Source of the DNA: an uncultured Verrucomicrobiales bacterium
GTDB taxonomy: Bacteria; Verrucomicrobiota; Verrucomicrobiia; Verrucomicrobiales; DEV007
Assembly: GCA_937891465.1 (NCBI GenBank)
Contig: CALAHF010000177.1
Span: forward strand, 1-54,553
Reading direction: 5' to 3'
Length of the DNA stretch: 54,553 nt
Part shown: positions 34,457 to 42,858 of the stretch, piece by piece
Position numbering within the stretch: the stretch's first letter is position 1
How the letters are laid out: every line of letters starts with the position of its first letter
Position numbers and translations under genes: made by a program
The notes under the pieces: model-generated
What the model was told of the DNA's origin: nothing
The model's database searches: none
Seen by the model: only the letters and a program-made list of their open reading frames with translations

Positions 34457-36451
34457 ATGACTCGGGACGTCCACAAACTTGAAGCACTGTTGGCAAAAGT
34501 TCCCGGGGACTGGTCGATTCGCATCACGTTGATCGAGGAACGCATTCGGCAGGATGACAAGGAAGGCGCCAAGCAGCTGGTGCGGGATTCCCCCGACAAC
34601 AGCCCCCTTCCCTACGAGCTTCAGTATCGGCTTCACCTGCTGATGACGCGGGGCAAATCGGAGCTTGAGCCATTGCCTTCAGAAAAGCGAGCTGTGGCAG
34701 AAAAGTTGGAGGCTACGCAACCGCTCATACCGATCCCGCGTGAGCCCGTTCCCGCGGCAAAGTCGAAACCAACCCGCGAGCCGGTTCCTCCTGCGAAATC
34801 CGAGCATCGTCGCGAGCCTGTTCCTGCTGCGAAGTCGGAGCCTGAACGAAAACCAGTCCCGCCAGCGAAATCGGAGAAGGAACCGACGCCCAAGAGCGTT
34901 GATTCGGAGCCCACTTTCCCGTCTTCTCAAAAACCAAATTTTGATGAGATCGCACCGGTCAAAGGCGCCGCAGCGAAGGCGAAACGCGATGAGATTTCCG
35001 GATTGAAAAAACCGGCTCCGAAACCGGAGATCGAACTCAAGAAAAATACCGACGGCGCGAAAAAGTGGGACAAATACGACGGTAAATTACTGTTAACAGA
35101 TAGCGATATCGAGATCGGAGAAAGGCCGGAAAGACAGTCGTTTTTTGCTGAAAAGGTCTCGGCTCTATCCGCGGCACTCATTGTGCATTTGGTCATCGCG
35201 GTAGCCTGCGCGTTTGTCATTATCCAGAATCAAAGACAGGCGCCCCCGGAGCTGATCGTTTCGGTGATTCATGAGAAAGAAGTCGATCTTACGGTCACTC
35301 ACATCAATAAAACGAAGGAGAAAAACCTGTCGGCCGCAGCGATGCAATCCGTTAATCTGTTGAGCACGGTGGGCGCCTCATCGATGAAGATCCCTGAGAT
35401 GGAAGACACAAAAATGACCAACATCTCGACACCAGTCACTGGAATCGAAACACTGGGCGTTGGCATGAGCTTCACGGGTGCCAAGGACCGGCAATCCGAC
35501 ATCAGTTTCTTCGGAATTTCGGGAGGCGGTGATCGCGTGATCTTTGTGATCGATGCCACCCGACCGATGCTGGTTGACGAAAAAGGCGGGATGTTTGCCT
35601 ATGATAAAGTGAAGAATGAAATCAGCGCCATGTTGAACGAACTGCGGCGCGGCACGTATTTCAATGTCCTGCTTTATGACGGAAGGAGCGTGGTGGCTTT
35701 TCGCGAAAAACCGGTGGCGGGGTTGCCCTCAAATCGGCGCAAAGCAGCGGAATGGCTCAAGCCATTGAATCGGGACTACGAGAATTTGGGACTGCGAAAT
35801 GGATTCCGCGAAGGGCAAATCATCATGGCCGAAGAAGGAGTCAAACCAATTCAGTCCGTTGATCTCGCTCACTACACCAAATGCATTCAGAAAGCCCTCG
35901 AATGGCAAGCCAGCGCCGTATTTTGCATCTCAGGTGGGTATGGCCGGATGGGCCAGTCGCCGACTCCGGAAATGCGGGAGAAATTTAAAGGCAAAACCGT
36001 GACCCCGGGAACGCCGGGCAAAGTCCCGCCAGCTGAAGCAAAGGCATGGAAAGCAGCTCAGCAAAAGACCCGCGAGTGGTTACAAAAGGAAAATGCGGCT
36101 CGCAAAGAGAAAGGGCTTCCGTCAAAAGTGGTGGTGAATTTCAATGCCTTGATCAAACAGGTAACCGGAGCCTCACCTCCCCGGGCGACCGGCGGAACCC
36201 CCTCATCCGGCGGAATGCCGCGCCTTCCCAATCACACACCAGAAGACACCGAAAAGCAGATTCGCAATTTGGTCGCCAAGTATTACGACGAAGAAGGCCG
36301 CGAAAAACCTTCGATCCACATGGTATTGTTTTTAGGCAAAAAAGAGAAGATCGGAGATTACGAAGATCACTTCAAAACGCTAACGCGCAAGAACCGCGGA
36401 AAGCTAAAGGTCCTGCGGGGATTGGCTGAGTTGGAGAATGTGACGCAGTAA
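34457..36451 (+). CDS. Membrane protein with Pro-rich repeats and degenerate von Willebrand-type domain
   Basis: 664 residues. Order: a helical N-terminal part (about 1-65, cytoplasmic); four 12-residue repeats of the form REPVPPAKSE-x-x (about 95-142); a charged linker; one membrane segment (about 236-258); then a vWA-like domain from about 360 (GDRVIFVIDATRPMLVDEKG). The metal-site motif, normally DxSxS, is Asp366-Ala-Thr-Arg-Pro, so metal binding is doubtful. The C-terminus is Lys-rich and flexible. No signal peptide precedes the anchor, so the N-terminus is inside and the vWA-like part outside. Neighbours give no pathway clue. Possibly an adhesion or envelope-sensing protein. Confidence 0.7.
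   Translation: MTRDVHKLEALLAKVPGDWSIRITLIEERIRQDDKEGAKQLVRDSPDNSPLPYELQYRLHLLMTRGKSELEPLPSEKRAVAEKLEATQPLIPIPREPVPAAKSKPTREPVPPAKSEHRREPVPAAKSEPERKPVPPAKSEKEPTPKSVDSEPTFPSSQKPNFDEIAPVKGAAAKAKRDEISGLKKPAPKPEIELKKNTDGAKKWDKYDGKLLLTDSDIEIGERPERQSFFAEKVSALSAALIVHLVIAVACAFVIIQNQRQAPPELIVSVIHEKEVDLTVTHINKTKEKNLSAAAMQSVNLLSTVGASSMKIPEMEDTKMTNISTPVTGIETLGVGMSFTGAKDRQSDISFFGISGGGDRVIFVIDATRPMLVDEKGGMFAYDKVKNEISAMLNELRRGTYFNVLLYDGRSVVAFREKPVAGLPSNRRKAAEWLKPLNRDYENLGLRNGFREGQIIMAEEGVKPIQSVDLAHYTKCIQKALEWQASAVFCISGGYGRMGQSPTPEMREKFKGKTVTPGTPGKVPPAEAKAWKAAQQKTREWLQKENAARKEKGLPSKVVVNFNALIKQVTGASPPRATGGTPSSGGMPRLPNHTPEDTEKQIRNLVAKYYDEEGREKPSIHMVLFLGKKEKIGDYEDHFKTLTRKNRGKLKVLRGLAELENVTQ
34739..34882 (+). repeat. 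Four 36-base in-frame repeats (12-residue units) in the vWA gene
   Basis: Four units of 36 bases code for REPVPAAKSKPT, REPVPPAKSEHR, REPVPAAKSEPE and RKPVPPAKSEKE. Third-base differences between the units show they are not a recent duplication. They give an extended, charged, Pro-rich spacer ahead of the membrane segment. Confidence 0.85.
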
Positions 36452-36522
36452 CGATGGTATCGAAAAGACGGGTAAAATGGTGAGTGACCCAAGTGGCACT
36501 AAGCGGTGTTCGTAGAGTCGAA

Positions 36523-36565
36523 CGAAGCAACAAGGTACGATCGATGAAACCATCGGGTTTGTTCG
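36523..36565. repeat. 43-bp double-palindrome element, copy 8
   Basis: CGAAGCAACA at the left, GATC-GATGAAACC at the centre and GTTTGTTCG at the right, exactly 43 bases. In this copy the right half-core reads GGG where other copies have CCC. It lies between the convergent stops of the vWA gene and ligA. Confidence 0.65.
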
Positions 36566-36580
36566 TGAAACGGCAGGTAG

Positions 36581-36602
36581 GGACGATTATCCCTAATCGT
36601 CC
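36581..36602. terminator. Perfect 9-bp hairpin in the vWA/ligA gap
   Basis: GGACGATTA (36581-36589) pairs with TAATCGTCC (36594-36602) around TCCC. It lies 130 bases after the vWA gene stop and 224 bases before the ligA stop. No T-run follows, so a role as terminator is only a possibility. The remaining gap (36452-36825) holds copy 8 and no gene I can support. Confidence 0.4.
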
Positions 36603-36825
36603 GCGGAGCCTATTCGGCAGTCGGACCAACGCAGACGATGAAAGACAATGGTCATCAGCCATCTCGGGTTAAAAGAAAATCGAAGGTAGGTGCGAGCTTA
36701 CATGATTCACACTTACCTGCTGACACACTAATTTTGCCATATGAAGAGCGTCGCCAAAAACCGGTCCAGATCTGAAAGCGGATGAGTTTCCCAAGTGGCC
36801 ATGATAGCCTCACTCCCTCACACGA

Positions 36826-38955
36826 TCACATCAACCCCGCCAGCCCGTCTTCATCAATCACAGCAACGCCAAGCGTTTCCGCCTTCTTCAGCTTGGATCC
36901 CCCACCCTCTCCGGCGACGAGGTAATCGGTATTTTTGCTGATCGCACCGGTGACTTTGCCTCCAGCGGCTTGAATCTGATCTTTGATTTCATCGCGGCCT
37001 GCTGACAGGGTTCCGGTGATCACGAAGGTTTTTCCTGCCAAGGGAACATTGCTGCCAACTTCGACTTCGCTTGGTTTTGGCGCAAAGTTATCGGACTTCG
37101 GATCGATCCCTAGCTCGGTCATTTTCGCGAGAACGGCTTTGCCAATGTCGCCATTGAAAAACTCGAGCGCTGCTGCGGCAACGGTCGGCCCGATTTCGGA
37201 GGCGATTTCATACGGGGCCAAAAACGGACTATCTTCTTTCTTCTGACCGGTTTTGAAAGTCCTCAGCTCGTTCAGAATCGGAGACTCGGCGATGGCTTGA
37301 AAGGAGTCGTGAATCCGCGCCAACTCCGCTGATGCCGATTGCCCGACTTGGGGAATCCCAAGTCCATAAATCCATTTCGAAAGCGGCTTCTCGCGTTTCG
37401 CTCGCTCGCAGGTTTGGACAATCTTGGCTCCGTTTTTCTCGCCGAGCATGCGCGGCTCGAGACCGGTTCCGATATTAAAGGCTCCGAGTTCATCAACGGT
37501 CAGGGTGAACAAATCCAACGGGGACCCCACTCGGCCACGCTCGACCAATTTTTCGGCAACGATATTTCCGACGCCATCGATATCGAGCGCCTTGCGACTG
37601 ACAAATTGCTTCACCTTGCTCGCCATTTGCGCGGGGCAGGTGTAGTTCACGCACTTCCAGGCGACGAAGCCCTCGGGTTGCTCGATCGCGCCACCACAGC
37701 TCGGGCAACGACCGCTTTCGCCGTCGAACTTGGCTTCATCAAAAATCGAATAGGGAACGGAATCGGCCGGCCGCTTTTCGGGAATCATCCTGATGACTTC
37801 AGGAATGATTTCCCCTGCTTTGTGCACCATAACGGTGTCGCCCACCCGGACATCTTTTCGATCGATCTCATCCTGATTGTGCAAGGTCGCCCGGCGCACG
37901 GTGGTCCCGGAAACAAACACGGCATCGAGTTCCGCCACGGGAGTGAGCACGCCGGTTCGACCGACTTGAATTGTGATCGCTTTCAACAAAGTCTCCTTTT
38001 GCTCCGGCGGATATTTGAACGCCGCCGCCCAGCGAGGAGCCCGCGACGTTGCCCCGAGTGCTTCCTGGTCGTCTCGATTGATGACTTTGATGACAGCGCC
38101 GTCCGTTCCGTATTCCAGTCCGTGCCGATCCACATCCAACTGACGAATCGCGTCGAGAATTTCCTCCAATGTTTCGGCATGCCACGTCGGGTCATTCGTG
38201 GGCAGCCCCAATTCGACGAGCAACTTCCGGAAATCAGTGACGGACTCCAATTCGAGGCCTTCGAGCTGCCCCACGCCGTGAGCAATGAAATCGAGGGGCC
38301 GCTTGGAGACTTCACGCGAATCGAGCAATTTCAGCGCACCGGCCGCAGCATTTCGCGGATTCACAAAGGTCTGCAATCCGGCATCTTCCCGATCCTGATT
38401 GAGCTTCGCAAAGCCCGCGTTCGGCATGAAGATTTCGCCGCGCACTTCGAACACCGAAGGGAATTTCCCGGCGGGAAGTTCAATCGGAATCGACCGAATC
38501 GTCTTCACATTTTCGGTGATGACATCGCCCATCGTTCCGTCGCCCCGAGTCACCGCGTAATCCAAAACACCGTTGCGATACACAATCGAAGCTGCGACAC
38601 CATCGATCTTTGGCTCAATAATCACGGGGATTTTGTCCGTCCCCAGATTCTTGACGAGCCGGTTGAAAAAGTCTTCCACTTCGCTGTCGGAGAACATGTC
38701 ATCGATACTCAGCATCTTGACGACGTGCGCTTTTTTCTCGAATCCATCGATCGCATCGCCCCCTACCCGCTGGGTCGGAGAATTCGGCGTCGCCAACTCG
38801 GGGAACTGCTTTTCCAACTCTTCCAGTTTACGAAATTGCGCATCGTATTCCGCGTCAGAAACCTCCGGCGTGGCATCGATATAATACAGCCGGTTGTGGC
38901 GATCGAGATCAGCAGAGAGTTGAGAAATGAGGGAGCGAGCTTCGTCTTCAGTCAT
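36826..38955 (-). CDS. ligA: NAD-dependent DNA ligase
   Basis: 709 residues, full length. Adenylation site Lys116 in EPKIDG, then the TRGDGTMGD block and a YGTDGAVIKV block of the nucleotidyltransferase domain. The zinc finger uses Cys417, Cys420, Cys435 and Cys440 (RCPSC, then KCVNYTC). Helix-hairpin-helix repeats follow and a BRCT domain closes the protein (GKTFVITGTLSAGRDEI from about residue 633). Reaction: sealing of nicks with NAD in replication and repair. It is a lone gene; the two small membrane-protein genes behind it are divergent. Confidence 0.97.
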   Translation of the reverse strand: MTEDEARSLISQLSADLDRHNRLYYIDATPEVSDAEYDAQFRKLEELEKQFPELATPNSPTQRVGGDAIDGFEKKAHVVKMLSIDDMFSDSEVEDFFNRLVKNLGTDKIPVIIEPKIDGVAASIVYRNGVLDYAVTRGDGTMGDVITENVKTIRSIPIELPAGKFPSVFEVRGEIFMPNAGFAKLNQDREDAGLQTFVNPRNAAAGALKLLDSREVSKRPLDFIAHGVGQLEGLELESVTDFRKLLVELGLPTNDPTWHAETLEEILDAIRQLDVDRHGLEYGTDGAVIKVINRDDQEALGATSRAPRWAAAFKYPPEQKETLLKAITIQVGRTGVLTPVAELDAVFVSGTTVRRATLHNQDEIDRKDVRVGDTVMVHKAGEIIPEVIRMIPEKRPADSVPYSIFDEAKFDGESGRCPSCGGAIEQPEGFVAWKCVNYTCPAQMASKVKQFVSRKALDIDGVGNIVAEKLVERGRVGSPLDLFTLTVDELGAFNIGTGLEPRMLGEKNGAKIVQTCERAKREKPLSKWIYGLGIPQVGQSASAELARIHDSFQAIAESPILNELRTFKTGQKKEDSPFLAPYEIASEIGPTVAAAALEFFNGDIGKAVLAKMTELGIDPKSDNFAPKPSEVEVGSNVPLAGKTFVITGTLSAGRDEIKDQIQAAGGKVTGAISKNTDYLVAGEGGGSKLKKAETLGVAVIDEDGLAGLM

Positions 38956-39048
38956 TGGAATGGCCCCGACCCTAGCGCAGACATTTTCTTACGCCAAGCA
39001 GAGAAAAATTATCTCGACCACTTCTCCATTTCCTAACAAAATCTCGCG

Positions 39049-39213
39049 ATGATGTTCTCTTTCGCATTCCTCATTCTTGCAGTTTTTGTGGTGATTGGCT
39101 TGGGGGTGCTCATCGTCTGGCTCTGCAAACAGGTGGGCGGAGTGAAGAATTCGATGGGCGAAGCCAAAGCCAGGCAAGAAGAAATGGAGCGTGACCCGAT
39201 TGATTTTGAATAA
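39049..39213 (+). CDS. Small single-span membrane protein (54 residues)
   Basis: The ATG at 39049, followed directly by another at 39052, opens a 54-residue frame. One membrane segment (FAFLILAVFVVIGLGVLIVW) is followed by a charged helix (GEAKARQEEMERDPIDFE). Function unknown. It lies six bases before the next small membrane-protein gene, so the two are probably made together and might form a pair. Confidence 0.6.
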   Translation: MMFSFAFLILAVFVVIGLGVLIVWLCKQVGGVKNSMGEAKARQEEMERDPIDFE

Positions 39214-39219
39214 CCGCTC

Positions 39220-39417
39220 ATGAATTCTCTACTTTCGATTCTTCCCGCACAACTCGGCCTCATCGGCGGTCCGGAACTGATCGTAATTTTTCTGGTGCTA
39301 GTTCTATTGATCGGAGTTCCAGTCGCCATCGTTTTCATCGTCCTTGCGGTAGTGAAAAAGAATCAAAAAAATGCCGCCGCGAAGGAAGAATCAGATCAAA
39401 CGAACCCGCAAGATTGA
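39220..39417 (+). CDS. Small membrane protein (65 residues)
   Basis: One long hydrophobic stretch (LIVIFLVLVLLIGVPVAIVF) with a Pro in the middle, followed by a basic and polar tail (KKNQKNAAAKEESDQTNPQD). It has no known motif. The start ATG is six bases after the stop of the previous small gene. The SLC13 permease gene starts 87 bases further on the same strand. Confidence 0.6.
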   Translation: MNSLLSILPAQLGLIGGPELIVIFLVLVLLIGVPVAIVFIVLAVVKKNQKNAAAKEESDQTNPQD

Positions 39418-39504
39418 TTTCGCTTCCTCCCTGCATTGCCACATTTTCCGAAAAACATTCTTTCCTGAATTCGCGCATTGTGTCACGATGATTAAAGGTT
39501 TGAA

Positions 39505-41874
39505 ATGACTCTGGAAATTGCCGCCGTCCTCCTTATCCTGCTTGTTTCTTTGGTGCTGTTTGTCACCGAAAAACTGCGGATGGACGTCGTCGCGCTGCTC
39601 GTCATGAGTGCGCTTGGAGTTTCTCGACTCGTTGAACCCACAGAAGTCATCGCGGGTTTTTCCGATCCAGCGGTCATCACCGTTTGGTCAATGTTTATCC
39701 TCTCGGCCGGCCTCAGTATCACCGGCGTGGCGGATATTATCGGACGGCAGGTGTTGAAGCTGGCCGGTCGAAGTGAGCCCCGCATGATCCTCGTCATCAT
39801 GCTCACTACCGGCGTTATGTCCGGCATCATGAACAATATTGGAGTCGCCGCCCTCATGCTCCCGGTGATCATGGACATCGCCCGGCGCACGAATACCTCG
39901 CCGTCGCGATTGCTCATGCCGATGGCCTACGCATCGCTCCTCGGTGGACTCACCACGCTTGTTGGAACCCCGCCCAATCTGGTTGCTTCGGGCGCGCTTA
40001 AAGATGCCGGATTCGAAGGCTTTTCCCTATTCGAATTTGCTCCCGTCGGCGTTCCGGCACTGATCATTGGCTCGCTTTTTGTTGCTTTCATTGGTCGGCA
40101 CATGTTGCCAAAACACATGCCGGAATCCATTCGAGAGCAACAGGGAGAGGCGGACTCCAAGATGCGCTTCTTCCACGATCTCGATGAACACCGGTTCCTG
40201 CTTCGCGTTTCAGACAACTCCCCGCTTCACGATCTTCCGATTTCGGAATCGCATCTCGGCGATCTCCTCGGTTTGCAGGTGTTCTCGATCGAACGTAGTG
40301 GCGAAACGATTACTGAAATCGATAGCGAGACCACTCTGAAAAACGGGGATCTTCTAAACGTGCAGGGGCGGAAAGAAACCGTTCGGGAATTCATTCGCTG
40401 GCACGCTCTTGAAATGGGTCACGGCCCGGAAATTCTCGAAATTCTTGGAAAGAAAAAGCTCGTCCTGCTTTCAGCAACCGTCGCGGAAGGTGCTGAAATC
40501 GCCGGACTGAAAGTCTGCGAGTCCGACTTCTCCCGCCGGTTCGGTGGATACATCCTCAGTATCCGTCGGGGAAGCAAAATCCTCCGTCGCGACTTTGCTG
40601 ATTTCGTTTTCCAAGCCGGTGACCAACTCCAGATCGAATCCCGCGCCGAGAATTCGGAATCGATTAAAAACTCCAGCGAACTCGTTGATTTCGAACTCAT
40701 CACCGAAGAATCAATTGATCAAATTTACCCCGCAGACACCACCTTGATCGGCATGGATGTGCCGGACGACTCCCGAGTCATCGGCATGAAAATTTCCGAA
40801 ACCGGTTTTTCAAAACTCGACCTCCGGATCCTCGGAATTGCCCGGAAAAGCGGCTCACTGCTCATTCCTTCGAGCAGCGAAATCATCCTAACCGGCGACA
40901 AATTACTCATCCACGGCAATCGAAAAACCGTCCTGGCGCTGCGCCGAATCGAAGGCCTCGAAGTCATTTCTGCGCCTGAAAACGGGAACAGCTCCGAACC
41001 GACCGACTTGGGTTACTCCGAGGTCACGCTTGCTCCGCAGAGCGATCTTGTCGGCAAAACCCTGCGCGAGCTGAACTTCCGCAATCGCTACGGCCTGAAC
41101 ATCCTCTCCATTTGGCGAAACGGAAAATCCATCGCCAGCCATTTGCGAAACATGAGCCTCGAATTCGGCGATGCTCTGCTGCTTTCCGGCCCTCGCGAGA
41201 AAATCGAAGCCCTCGCCCATGACGACGATTTTCTCGTGCTGTCGCGCTCGGCTTACGATGATCCGGATAACAACAAATCGCCCCTGAAATCGATCATCGC
41301 CGCAGTTCTGATGCTCTCGGTGGTCGGCATCGTCCTCGCGGGCGTCATGCCCATTCAAATCGCTGCAATCGCCGGAGCCACCTTGATGATCGTCTGCCGG
41401 TGTCTCAATATCGACCAGGCTTACCGCGCGATCGAATGGAAATCCGTCTTTCTCATCGCCTGCATGATCCCCCTCGGCGTCGCCATGAAAGAAACCGGCG
41501 CCGCCAAATGGCTCGGAGATGGCGTGGCAGCAGTCGCCGGTCCCTTTGGACCGTGGGGCCTCATCATTGCCCTGTATTTAATGACCTCGCTTGCGACGAC
41601 AATTGTGCCGACCTCCGCCCTTGTGTTGATCATGGCCAATATCGGAATGGACGCCGCCGCCACGATGGACATCGATCCCCGCATGATCGTTATGGCCATC
41701 GCCATGGCCGCCAGCGCCAGCTTCACCAGCCCGATTTCCCATCCCGCCAACGTTCTTGTGATGGGTCCCGGCGGCTACCGTTTCGTCGATTACGTGAAGA
41801 TGGGTTTGATACTTGCCCTCGTGGTGGCATTGACCGTGCTACCACTTCTAGCATGGTGGTGGGGCCGTCAATAA
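39505..41874 (+). CDS. SLC13/DASS-type anion permease with four RCK_C (TrkA-C) domains
   Basis: 789 residues. About 205 N-terminal residues hold the first membrane part with MNNIGVAALMLPVIM and GTPPNL, typical of SLC13/CitM-like transporters (sulfate, dicarboxylate or phosphate). Then four RCK_C-like cytoplasmic domains follow, at about 229-290, 316-375, 404-475 and 502-565, each with the "D..hl.G.../r.g..l.P.....l..GD.l" pattern. The second membrane part (about 595-789) carries SFTSPISHPANVLVMGPGGY. The gene probably encodes a regulated anion transporter; the RCK_C domains may bind a cyclic nucleotide or other ligand. The start follows a stop-rich gap. Confidence 0.87.
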   Translation: MTLEIAAVLLILLVSLVLFVTEKLRMDVVALLVMSALGVSRLVEPTEVIAGFSDPAVITVWSMFILSAGLSITGVADIIGRQVLKLAGRSEPRMILVIMLTTGVMSGIMNNIGVAALMLPVIMDIARRTNTSPSRLLMPMAYASLLGGLTTLVGTPPNLVASGALKDAGFEGFSLFEFAPVGVPALIIGSLFVAFIGRHMLPKHMPESIREQQGEADSKMRFFHDLDEHRFLLRVSDNSPLHDLPISESHLGDLLGLQVFSIERSGETITEIDSETTLKNGDLLNVQGRKETVREFIRWHALEMGHGPEILEILGKKKLVLLSATVAEGAEIAGLKVCESDFSRRFGGYILSIRRGSKILRRDFADFVFQAGDQLQIESRAENSESIKNSSELVDFELITEESIDQIYPADTTLIGMDVPDDSRVIGMKISETGFSKLDLRILGIARKSGSLLIPSSSEIILTGDKLLIHGNRKTVLALRRIEGLEVISAPENGNSSEPTDLGYSEVTLAPQSDLVGKTLRELNFRNRYGLNILSIWRNGKSIASHLRNMSLEFGDALLLSGPREKIEALAHDDDFLVLSRSAYDDPDNNKSPLKSIIAAVLMLSVVGIVLAGVMPIQIAAIAGATLMIVCRCLNIDQAYRAIEWKSVFLIACMIPLGVAMKETGAAKWLGDGVAAVAGPFGPWGLIIALYLMTSLATTIVPTSALVLIMANIGMDAAATMDIDPRMIVMAIAMAASASFTSPISHPANVLVMGPGGYRFVDYVKMGLILALVVALTVLPLLAWWWGRQ

Positions 41875-42094
41875 GGCGACCACCTGTAAGCAAATTTCAG
41901 CGCACGCGACAAATCACCGAAACAATATCGACATAGCCACGCAGGAAAATAACGGTGAACATTCCGCCCCGCTTCGCGATAAAATCGAATTCTGGGCGAA
42001 GAAACACGCTGCGGAATATCCTCCTGAAGTCCTTCAGCTGTTTGCCGATAAGTCGGAAGCCGTTCTCAAATCCGGGATCCTTTCCAAAAGTCCC

Positions 42095-42613
42095 GTGATT
42101 GGTCAAAAGGTGGACGATTTCGAACTGCAAAGCTCAGACGGCTCAACCATCCGCCTCAGCGAAAAAGTCAAAGACGGCCCCGTGATCCTGAATTTCTACC
42201 GCGGATCGTGGTGTCACTACTGCACGCTGGAATTTCAGACATTGCTGGAAAAGCTACCGCAATTTCAATCACGCGGCGCAGCGATTTTGGCGATCAGCCC
42301 TCAGGTCAATGAAACCACGAAAATCCCGACGGAGGCCGCAGGCGGATTCATCAACCTATCGGATCGCGGCAACGAAGTCGCGCGCCGATTCGGTCTCGTT
42401 TATCCATTGGGCCACGAAATCCGCAAAGTCTACGAAGGCTTCGGCATTCGACTCGACATCTTGAACGGCGACGACAGCTACGAAGTTCCCGTCCCCGCCA
42501 GCTACGTCGTCAACAGCGACATGAGCATCCGCTGCGCTTTCACCAACGCAGATCTCACCGAACGAGCCGAGCCGGAAACACTGCTCGCAGAGGTTGCTGC
42601 ATTGGCCGCGTGA
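42095..42613 (+). CDS. Peroxiredoxin-like protein; true N-terminus unclear
   Basis: From the GTG at 42095 the product is 172 residues with a thioredoxin fold. The active site is Cys40-His-Tyr-Cys43 in FYRGSWCHYCTLEF, as in the AhpC/TSA-related "peroxiredoxin-like" group. Peroxide reduction is likely. The frame is open for over 200 bases upstream, and that stretch codes for a helix-rich segment (LRDKIEFWAKKHAAEYPPEV, then LQLFADKSEAVLKSG), as expected of the family's usual N-terminal part. No ATG, GTG or TTG in that frame starts it, so the real start may be a rare codon or have been lost by an indel. Confidence 0.8.
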   Translation: MIGQKVDDFELQSSDGSTIRLSEKVKDGPVILNFYRGSWCHYCTLEFQTLLEKLPQFQSRGAAILAISPQVNETTKIPTEAAGGFINLSDRGNEVARRFGLVYPLGHEIRKVYEGFGIRLDILNGDDSYEVPVPASYVVNSDMSIRCAFTNADLTERAEPETLLAEVAALAA

Positions 42614-42637
42614 GGCGTTTGTCTCCACTTGCATTTT

Positions 42638-42680
42638 CGAACCAACAGGGTTGATTCGATGAACCAACCCTATTGGTTCG
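42638..42680. repeat. 43-bp double-palindrome element, copy 9 (best match to the ideal form)
   Basis: CGAACCAACAGGGTT (42638-42652) pairs with AACCCTATTGGTTCG (42666-42680) at 14 of 15 positions. Both 19-bp units are clear with a GAT spacer. It lies 24 bases after the peroxiredoxin-like stop. An incomplete unit (CGAACCAATAG) begins at 42702. Confidence 0.85.
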
Positions 42681-42797
42681 TGGAGCCGCTTTGAACCATT
42701 TCGAACCAATAGTTAGAAACGACCGGCGATACCGCCTACCAAAACCCCACCTAATCGCGACACTAGTTTTGCTGAAATCCCACGATTTAACCATACG

Positions 42798-42840
42798 CGA
42801 TTTGGTAGGGTAAGTTCATCGAACAGACCCTGTTCGTTCA
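42798..42840. repeat. 43-bp double-palindrome element, copy 10
   Basis: CGATTTGGTAGGGTAAGTTC, then ATCGAACAG, then ACCCTGTTCGTTCA. Only the last base departs from the family end (TTCA, not TTCG). It ends 18 bases before the gltX ATG, inside the leader region. Confidence 0.75.
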
Positions 42841-42858
42841 AAAAACCGAATTTTTATC

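Noticed and set aside
37339-39036. A 565-codon plus-strand frame opposite ligA
   Set aside because: ligA is unmistakable on the other strand; the antisense frame is rich in His/Arg and matches nothing.
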